DNA of 64,000 nucleotides, taken from positions 763,023-827,022 of the forward strand of contig NW_005434673.1 in the NCBI RefSeq assembly GCF_000315625.1, in the 5' to 3' direction. The first letter of the stretch is position 1, and every line of letters starts with the position of its first letter. Positions 57,640-64,000 of this stretch are shown here, one piece after another. The notes beneath the pieces are model-generated. The model had not been told where the DNA came from, did no database searches, and saw only the letters and a list, made by a program, of their open reading frames with translations. Origin of the DNA: Guillardia theta CCMP2712. Taxonomy: Eukaryota; Cryptophyceae; Pyrenomonadales; Geminigeraceae. Position numbers and translations under genes: made by a program.

Positions 57640-60600
57640 TCATCGTGACTTGAGCTTGAGCTTGAGCTGTTTGATCGTTTCAAGGAACAACTTTTCGTTG
57701 TACTGGAGCCAGCACGCTATGGCGAAGCCAGCGACAATAACGAGAACATGAAGAATGTGCAGGAGGATGGGATTTGCAGGTCCATCCTCCTCTGCCTGGC
57801 CGCTGAGCTCTCTCAAACGTGTTCTGAACCGAGGGATTTTCAGCTTTCCTGTAACTTGAATGTTTAAAGTCTTGGAAGGCGGACAAGAAGGTGAAGAGAA
57901 CGTGACAGAGAACTTGTAAGTTGTACTTGCTTGTACGAGAGATCCTTCCCCGATGTCCAAGATCAAACTCTCGTTGATGAGCTGAGCGCACTTAGTCTGT
58001 GCCTTCGACTGCCTGCCGACTAGTTTGCCGTCAGGAGAGAGGGACCACAGACAAGCAAATAGAAGCTCTCCGTTGGCTCCTTGAGGGAAGGGAGAGAGTC
58101 TGAGGGCCTTGCTCGAGGCTATCCCCTCCAGTCCTCCCAACCGGATGCTGGTCCCTGATGTAAGGTCGATGTTGGACCTCAGTTCAAACACAAGGCTCAT
58201 CCGGTTCGAGCCCTTGCGACAGAGGTACATGGCAGTGACGTTCAAGCGTGGTTGAATCACTGAAAACACATAATCTGACGCGTCCTTGTTGATCGGAGAG
58301 GAATCTATGGGGGTCACAGCGAGCTGCTCTTGTACAATCTTGTCTCCAAACAGCGAGATGGAAGCGACAAGGATGTTTCTCACAGACTCGCGAGGATTGA
58401 CAAGGCAGTACCTGGAAGGTCACCGCCAGCCGCAGCGGCCCCTCGCTCGATGCCCTCGCTCGTACTCGAAGCGTCCCGCTCTCCTGGTCCCACCGCCCCG
58501 TCTCTCCCAGCGTCCCCCCGGGCTCGCTCCTTACCGCCATCCCCTCCCTGTCCCCCGTCCCTGACCCCCTCAGCCCCGCGATGATGACCTCGGCGCCTGC
58601 CGGCAGCGCGAAGTTCCCCTCCAGCCTCACCGTCAGCTCGTTCTCTGCCGACGCCACCCGCGTGCTCTGCTCGATCGTCGCCCTCGTCAGCGCCGGCTCC
58701 CTGACCATCATCGGCCTCGCTCCCCCGGCTACCCCCATCGCTGGCCCGCTCCCTGCCTCCATCGCCTCCCCCTCGTACAGGACCTCCCCCTCCCCGTCCT
58801 CCAGCCCTGCCCGGACCTCCGCCCGCACGGCCTCCTGTGCGGTCGGGGGGTTCCTGACCGTGAAGCGCACCACGTACTCTTCTCCCCCCGCTATCCTCTC
58901 GCCTGCGCACACCGCCATCCGTAGCCTCCCCGTCTCCTCCCACTCCCCCCATCCGGCCTCCCCCTGCCTGCAGCTCCTCCTACTCGGGACCCAGTCTCCG
59001 CCCTTACCGTCTACCGTCCACACCCGCAACCGCCTATCTGCCTGCGCCCCGACCAGCCCTGACACCGTGATCGCTGCTCCCATGTCGCCCTCGAGCTCCG
59101 TGCTCGCCACCAGCGTCACGCTGATGTTGTTGAGCGCCCCCGCCAGAGGACATGACTGCCCGATCCTCCTCGTCGTAAACCCAGGCCTCCTCCTCACCTG
59201 CAGCGCTCCCCGCCAGCCCCTTCCCCCGTCGGGCCCTCCCAGCCTCTGCTCCCGTAGCTCTCCCCCGCCTCCTCCTAGCTCCCCGCGTATCCCTGCCGGC
59301 GGCGCGTCCTGGGGCTGGAGGGGGTTCCGGAGCCTGAAGCGGATGGCCGCGGCCTCCCCGGCCTTGACCTCTGTCGCCAGCTCGATGGCGAGGGTGCCGG
59401 GCGCCTGTAGCCACCGCCCCCTCCCCTCCCTGACCAGCCCCGCGGGCTCCGACTCGACCTCCATCCTCTCCGTGTCCGCCGTCTGCGACCCGACGAGCCC
59501 GTACACGGTCAAGGTCGAGCCTGCCACCACCGTGTACTTGGCCTGTAGCATGATGCGGATCTCGTTCTCCTCTCCGGCCGTCGGGTCGCTCTGCCTGGCC
59601 GTAGCTCGCTGGAGCCTCGCCTGCCGGATGACCAGCGGAGCTCCTCCTCTCTCTACTCCCAGCACGCTGCCCTCCTCGCTCTCCGCCCTCGCCCCCGCTA
59701 GACCGCTCCACCCCTGCCCCGTGTACACGACCCCCTCGACCTCGACCGTCGCCCCGTCCTGCTCCTCGGCGTTGGTCATGTCCAGCTCTATCACCAGCTC
59801 CTCCCCCGCCTCGACCTCCGTCGCTAGCGTCAGGTTGACCTCGCCCTCCCTCTCCGCGCCCCAAGCCCACCCGACCTCCTCCCGCCCGCCCTCCTCCCCA
59901 GGCCGCCTCTTCCACGCCCTCGCCCCGGGCTCTCGGCCTCTCCCTCCCGGCCTCCCCCCCAGCCCCCGTACGGCTACCGACGACCCCGGCCTGAGGCTGC
60001 AGTTGCTCGTCGCCGACACCCACACCGTGTTCCGCCCTCCCACGAAAGGGTTGGTCTGACCTGCTCGTACCGCTACCAGCCCTCCCTGTCGTACCTCCAG
60101 CGCCCTGCCCCCGCCCGCTACCCCTAGCCGGCTCTCCCCGGCTCCCCCGGCCTCCATCGCCGTCCACCCGATGCTCACCTCCCCCCTCGCCTCGATGCCG
60201 ATCGTCGGCGCTGCTTGCGGGCTGGGCGGGTTGGTGACGTTGATCGCCAGCACGTACGCCCGCCCCTCTGCCAGCGCTCTGTCCGGCAGCACCGTCAAGC
60301 TCAGCGACCCGTTCCTCCACCTTCCCCGTCCAGCCTCGTACCCTCCTCTTCCCTTGGCCTCCGTCCCGCCTGACAGCCACCTCATCCAGCTGCTCGTCTC
60401 TGCCTCCTCGCGCCTGCTGCCGAGCACCGGCTCGCTGCACTCTACCGTGATGGCCCCGTCCTCTACCTGAGCCCCCGCGAGCCCCGAGATGGTCAGCTCC
60501 GTCCCTCCCGCCAGCTCCGCGTTGCTCTCTAGCGTCACCCACAGCGTGTTGTGGGATGACGTCAGCGGACATGACTGCCCGATCCTCCTCGTCGTAAACC

Positions 60601-61369
60601 CAGGCCTCCTCCTCACCTGCAGCGCTCCCCGCCAGCCCCTTCCCCCGTCGGGCCCTCCCAGCCTCTGCTCCCGTAGCTCTCCCCCGCCTCCTCCTAGCTC
60701 CCCGCGTATCCCTGCCGGCGGCGCGTCCTGGGGCTGGAGGGGGTTCCGGAGCCTGAAGCGGATGGCCGCGGCCTCCCCGGCCTTGACCTCTATCGCCAGC
60801 TCGATGGCGAGGGTGCCGGGCGCCTGTAGCCACCGCCCCCTCCCCTCCCTGACCAGCCCCGCGGGCTCCGACTCGACCTCCATCCTCTCCGTGTCCGCCG
60901 TCTGCGACCCGACGAGCCCGTACACGGTCAAGGTTGTGCCTACAGACAGAATGGTAATGGGTTGTATTTCTATTTTCACGAGCATTGATTCGGTTGACGT
61001 TGGTGTCTGCTGTTTGTTCCTGCATGTCCCTTGCGGTAGTTGCTTTTCGTCAGATTCCTTGGACATGGAACTGGAAGACTCTTCTTTGGTTTCGTTGCCT
61101 TCATCATGTTTTTCAATGAGAAAGCTGTAGTTCCATATGTTGTTAAATGAGTCTGAGACATGAATTTCTTCTATCTTGTCCCTTTCCATGGCAGATTGCC
61201 CTTTTCCAAGGGATTCATCCTTATCGGATCCCGCCCTTGCAGTTGGATTATCCCCATCACTGCAGTGATCTTGGAGGGCGCAAGTTTCTGTCAAGGAGGT
61301 CGAAGTTGTCTGGGGAAGGGAAAGGAGGAAGCAAGATAGGAGGAGGAAGGGCGCCAACGAACTTCCCAT
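57640..61369 (-). CDS. large repeat-containing type I membrane (surface) protein
   Basis: About 1,230 residues. The start at ATG 61369 gives a signal peptide (MGSSLAPFLLLSCFLLSLPQ), then an acidic Ser-rich region. Five or more related extracellular modules follow, each with a beta-rich core (LTVYGLVGSQTADTERMEVE; VTLESNAELAGGTELTISGL; VSATSNCSLRPGSSVAVRGL; VRLEGNFALPAGAEVIIAGL) and a closing LRNPLQPQDAPPA- or VRNPPTAQEA-type segment. Two modules are almost identical in DNA. Near the C-terminus HILHVLVIVAGFAIACWLQY is a membrane span, followed by a basic tail (LKLKLKSR). One short intron lies near 58385-58425; its exact borders are unclear (25 or 37 nt). I do not recognise the module by family. 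The middle is so GC-rich that all frames are open. Probably a cell-surface protein. Confidence 0.75.
59148..59515 (-). repeat. 368-bp duplicated block, copy A
   Basis: Identical to 60567-60934 at a constant offset of 1,419 bp, with one difference seen (59373 G against 60792 A on the + strand), which changes Thr to Ile in LAxEVKAGEA. It encodes one module and part of the next linker of the surface protein. Confidence 0.95.
60567..60934 (-). repeat. 368-bp duplicated block, copy B
   Basis: Second copy of the block at 59148-59515. Sequence similarity stops abruptly on both sides, as expected for gene conversion or recent segmental duplication inside a coding exon. Confidence 0.95.
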
Positions 61370-61944
61370 CCTCCCCCTCGCTCTCCTTGGTTGTCAAAGA
61401 ATGACCCAAGCGACTTGTCACTATTGTGAGCTACGAGAGGCTCAATAACCTTAGAAGTTGAGTCACTGAGAACCCGACTCCGAGAGGCCGGGCCTTGTAC
61501 TGTGAGCCCTTAGTACCCCTCCCTTTTCCAGTAAAAAGCTGGGTCCCAAAGGGATGATAAGGCGTACCCTTGAAGTTGATATTCAAGATGGGGGTAGGGG
61601 TGATCCCAAAAGGTACATTCGTGGAGAGACGGACCTCGCAATATATTGGTGGGGTGGTCTCAGTACCCCCAACTAACAAGAGAATTTAACTCTTGACAAG
61701 GGGTCATAGTCTGGATTGGGTGGGTACAAATCGAGCAAAGTTTTCCTCGGTTCTACCCTCATCACCCTCTCACCCTCCGATCATTTATCACCCCACCCCC
61801 CATTTCCAATCTTGGTAACCCCCTACCCCTCATTACAATATAAAATACCCTGTCAGATAGGGACCCTACCGTCCAATCATGAGAAGAGCTCCAAGAACCC
61901 CACCCCCTCTCCATCCGTACAATCTCTGTCGGGCAGTTTTGACA
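61370..61944. promoter_or_regulatory. divergent intergenic region with GC island 7
   Basis: Short island at 61455-61497: TTGAGTCACTGAGAACCCGA, then GAGAGGCCGGGCC. It contains a TGAGTCA (AP-1/Gcn4-type) word. G-rich stretches with GTACC/GGTAC words follow (61510-61700), then the start of the PDZ gene. Nothing coding is seen. Confidence 0.45.
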
Positions 61945-64000
61945 ATGGCGATGCAGCCAGCGGCAGCGTCGCACTTCGCTCCCCTGCTGCGGCTGCTGGA
62001 GACGGCGAACTCCAATGCCTCTGCTGCTATTAAAGTCACTTCCGCCGACCCCTTCAGCTACGAGTACCCTCTTCTCGTTCGAAACTCAGCCGCCACGAAG
62101 GCCACTGTTGGGCTTATGCTCAAGGTATGGATTGCTCTCACCGTCTTTCTCGCTTCCTCACCCGCAGTAGATCGTCCTGGCATGGTCTGAAAGTTCTTTC
62201 AGGGAACAGTCATCGACAACATCATGATTGGCGGTCCAGGCATGAACTGCAGGAAACTTGCCATCGGCGATGAGATCCTCAAGGTTGAAGAGTCGCCTTC
62301 GAAGCCTGGCAGCCGGCTGATGTCCTCCCTCAGGTCGACGGCATTGTGGCAGATGTTGACAACGTGGTGGATCTCTTGGTCGGAACAGACGTCCCCGACA
62401 GTCCTGTGAACCTTCTCATTCGCAAGAAGGTGAAGCGATAGCGGCATCCACGTCCTTTAACTCATTTCCGTCAGAACGGCACGCTGGAGGATATCAGTAT
62501 CATCAGGATGGCAACTTCCAGGATCGCAGACAGGAGGCAGATGTTTGAGTACTTCACTCACATCAAGGACATCGCCGTTAAGGTCAGCGACACGAGGACA
62601 GCGGAGCTCGTGGATGCCACTGTGGACCTTTGGAGCAAGATGCTACTTGCGCAGGAAGATTACAACAGCACGTAAGGCGGCAGCACTCCATGACATCATG
62701 ACATGCCGATGACCGCTTCATGCATGCAGGGTGGTGACGAATGTGAGACAGATGCAGCTCAACATCGAGATGCTCTTGAAAGAACTCGTCGCTGCGCTGG
62801 AGGACCTGTTTGCGAAAGCGAGGGATGAGAAAGAGTATTTCTATCGGGTCTGTGCAGACCTCTTGTGGTAGATTCTCACCCGGTCGAGCAGGAGGAAACA
62901 GATTTCTATCAGATGATCTCCGAGCTGAAGCAAAGAATCATCGTCGTCGAGGCCGAAAGAGACGAGGTGGAGGCGGAAACGGCAGCAGTTCTCTTATTCG
63001 TATGACGCCACGTAGGCCATCTACAAACACAAGCCTTGCGAGCTCAATATCCAGACTCTGCAACGAAGGGTTCAAGCCCTGGAGGAGCAGCTCGACAAGG
63101 TTGTGTTTGAGATGTCATCGTGGTCTGTTGGGGTAATGATCGACTCCGAAGGCAATCAAAGATCATCTGCCTTGCGATAGCAAGATCCACGACTTGAAGT
63201 CGCAGTTGATCCGTCTTGAGAGTGACTTGGACCAGGTGAAGCTGGTCCTGCAGTTTTCTCTCGTCTCGGTGTTGGATGAGGGGATGAGGATGGGAACGAG
63301 GATGCAGTATAAAGGGCATGGGCCTGTAGGTGGACGAGAGGGGGCAGTACACTTTGAGGCAGCAAGTTTGACATGCCAAGATTGACATGCGCTTGTCCTC
63401 AGGCTGTGCACGTTCATCAGCCTTGTGCTGTGACGATCGAGAATCTCAAGACTCAGCTGAAGAACACGGAGGAGGATCGAGACTTGGTACCTCCTTCCTC
63501 TCCCGTTCTAGCATGACTCACATGGAACCCAGTGGATGAGAAAGCACAGCCCCTGCGACGACCTCATCGAATCGCTCAGGAGGGAGAACAAGCGGCTCGA
63601 GATGGAGCTGCGGAGGGTCTCTGACGACCATGCGCAATGCCCGGACCAGATCAACAACCTCAACAACAAGATCATGTTGCTCACAGCTGAGAAAGCAACG
63701 TTGGAGAAGGAGTTTCGCAAGTTGCAGGAGGAGCACGCCAACTGCCTGAAGCGCCCGGTGAAGCTCGCCGCTGCTATGCCGACCATCTGCGGGGTGGGTC
63801 TTCGTGTCGCCCAGCAGGACCACGGAGAGGTCTACATCTCCGAGATCATCCTGCATGGCTCGTGCTGGTGGATGAACAACAAGGGAGGGGACGTGAAGAA
63901 CTCCTGCCAGGTGACGAGAGGGAGTAGGAAGGGAGAGGCGGAAAAGGGATTGAATGATTTCCTTGTACAACAGGAGGGTGATATTCTGCTCTCCGTCGAC
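61945..64000 (+). CDS. PDZ - HxxC coiled-coil repeat - PDZ protein, cut by the window end
   Basis: Eleven exons with matching phase: 61945-62124, 62203-62283, 62334-62429, 62475-62671, 62730-62847, 62892-62966, 63016-63099, 63152-63235, 63403-63486, 63533-63910 and 63974 to the edge. N-terminal PDZ-like domain: ATVGLMLK, GTVIDNIMIGGPGMNCRKLA, IGDEILKVDGIVADVDNVVD, VNLLIRKK. A helical linker follows. Then come 28-residue coiled-coil units with an H-x-x-C at positions 5-8: HKPC, HLPC, HQPC, HSPC, HAQC, HANC. The first three units are separate 84-nt phase-0 exons. A second PDZ-like domain starts at ICGVGLRVAQQDHGEVYISE and continues past 64000 (EGDILLSVD). PDZ domains bind C-termini; the HxxC array suggests metal or disulphide chemistry (inference). 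An in-frame upstream ATG at 61879 is possible. Confidence 0.8.
63016..63756 (+). repeat. array of six 28-residue HxxC coiled-coil units
   Basis: Units begin at 63016, 63152, 63403, 63533, 63617 and about 63722, the last after a 21-nt insertion. Units 1-3 are single exons of exactly 84 nt; units 4-6 share one exon. Consensus: x4-H-x-x-C-x3-I-x2-L-x3-L-x2-LE. The H-x-x-C codons lie at 63028, 63164, 63415, 63545, 63629 and 63734 (each 12 nt). The exon before (62892-62966) aligns as a shorter unit lacking the motif. Confidence 0.85.

Noticed and set aside
58581-60059. A 492-codon + strand frame overlapping the surface-protein gene, and a 663-codon minus frame at 59034-61025
   Set aside because: They are shadows of an extremely GC-rich coding region where stop codons are rare. 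Neither has a start, splice context or sensible composition, while the chosen frame has a signal peptide, repeated modules and a membrane span.
1-64000. Bacterial-type signals (ribosome-binding sites, operons, CRISPR, insertion sequences)
   Set aside because: Gene structure is eukaryotic throughout, and no array, transposase, integrase or terminal repeat was seen.

Overview
The window looks like nuclear DNA from a compact, intron-rich unicellular eukaryote. Genes lie on both strands, 20-700 bp apart. They are cut by very short introns (many 40-60 nt, GT-AG with two probable GC-AG cases), and there are no bacterial-style operons. Two proteins (a DEAD-box helicase and an EF-hand protein) start with signal-peptide-like segments followed by Ser-rich stretches, as expected for proteins of a complex plastid. 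This style fits a cryptophyte alga such as Guillardia theta. That assignment is an inference from gene architecture, not a database match. No rRNA, tRNA, CRISPR array, transposase or reverse transcriptase was recognised. One 100-N assembly gap lies at 15874-15973.

Layout: 0.1-1.3 kb, 3' part of an unrecognised gene (+). 2.2-3.6 kb, EF-hand coiled-coil protein (-). 3.7-5.4 kb, BCCIP/Bcp1 homologue (+). 5.5-6.8 kb, PARL-like rhomboid protease (-). 8.1-11.6 kb, multi-BRCT TopBP1/Dpb11-like protein (+). 11.7-13.1 kb, unrecognised coiled-coil protein (-). 13.5-15.7 kb, DEAD-box helicase (+), then the repeat-flanked gap. 17.0-18.6 kb, Trm82/WDR4 tRNA methyltransferase subunit (-). 19.2-22.1 kb, glycosyltransferase-like gene (+). 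22.6-24.2 kb, phosphoglycerate mutase (+). 24.4-27.3 kb, O-fucosyltransferase-like gene (-). 27.5-28.9 kb, coiled-coil protein (+). 29.0-29.5 kb, basic protein (-). 30.1-30.4 kb, DASH subunit DAD1 (+). 30.5-33.8 kb, a poorly resolved stretch. 33.8-34.2 kb, membrane-anchored ABM-fold protein (-). 34.7-46.6 kb, the nonsense-mediated-decay kinase SMG1 (+). 46.9-49.0 kb, PGAP5/Cdc1 metallophosphoesterase (-). 49.7-51.2 kb, a tetraspan-like protein with a long Gly-Tyr-Asn repeat loop (+). 51.6-53.6 kb, beta-helix plus SAM protein (+). 53.7-54.2 kb, membrane EF-hand protein (+). 54.3-54.8 kb, coiled-coil protein (-). 56.2-57.6 kb, a second SAM protein (+). 57.6-61.4 kb, giant repeat-containing surface protein (-). 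61.9 kb to the edge, PDZ / HxxC-coiled-coil / PDZ protein (+), cut by the window end.

Most genes are housekeeping and functionally unrelated, so physical clustering means little. The most novel material is in the last 15 kb. The PDZ protein carries 28-residue coiled-coil units, three of them on their own 84-nt phase-0 exons, and each unit has an H-x-x-C motif at the same position. The tetraspan-like protein has a GYNx repeat. The surface-protein gene contains two 368-bp copies differing at one base. Seven short GC-rich islands, each carrying a TCACTGAG-like word or a relaxed variant, sit upstream of gene starts and may be a promoter-associated element.
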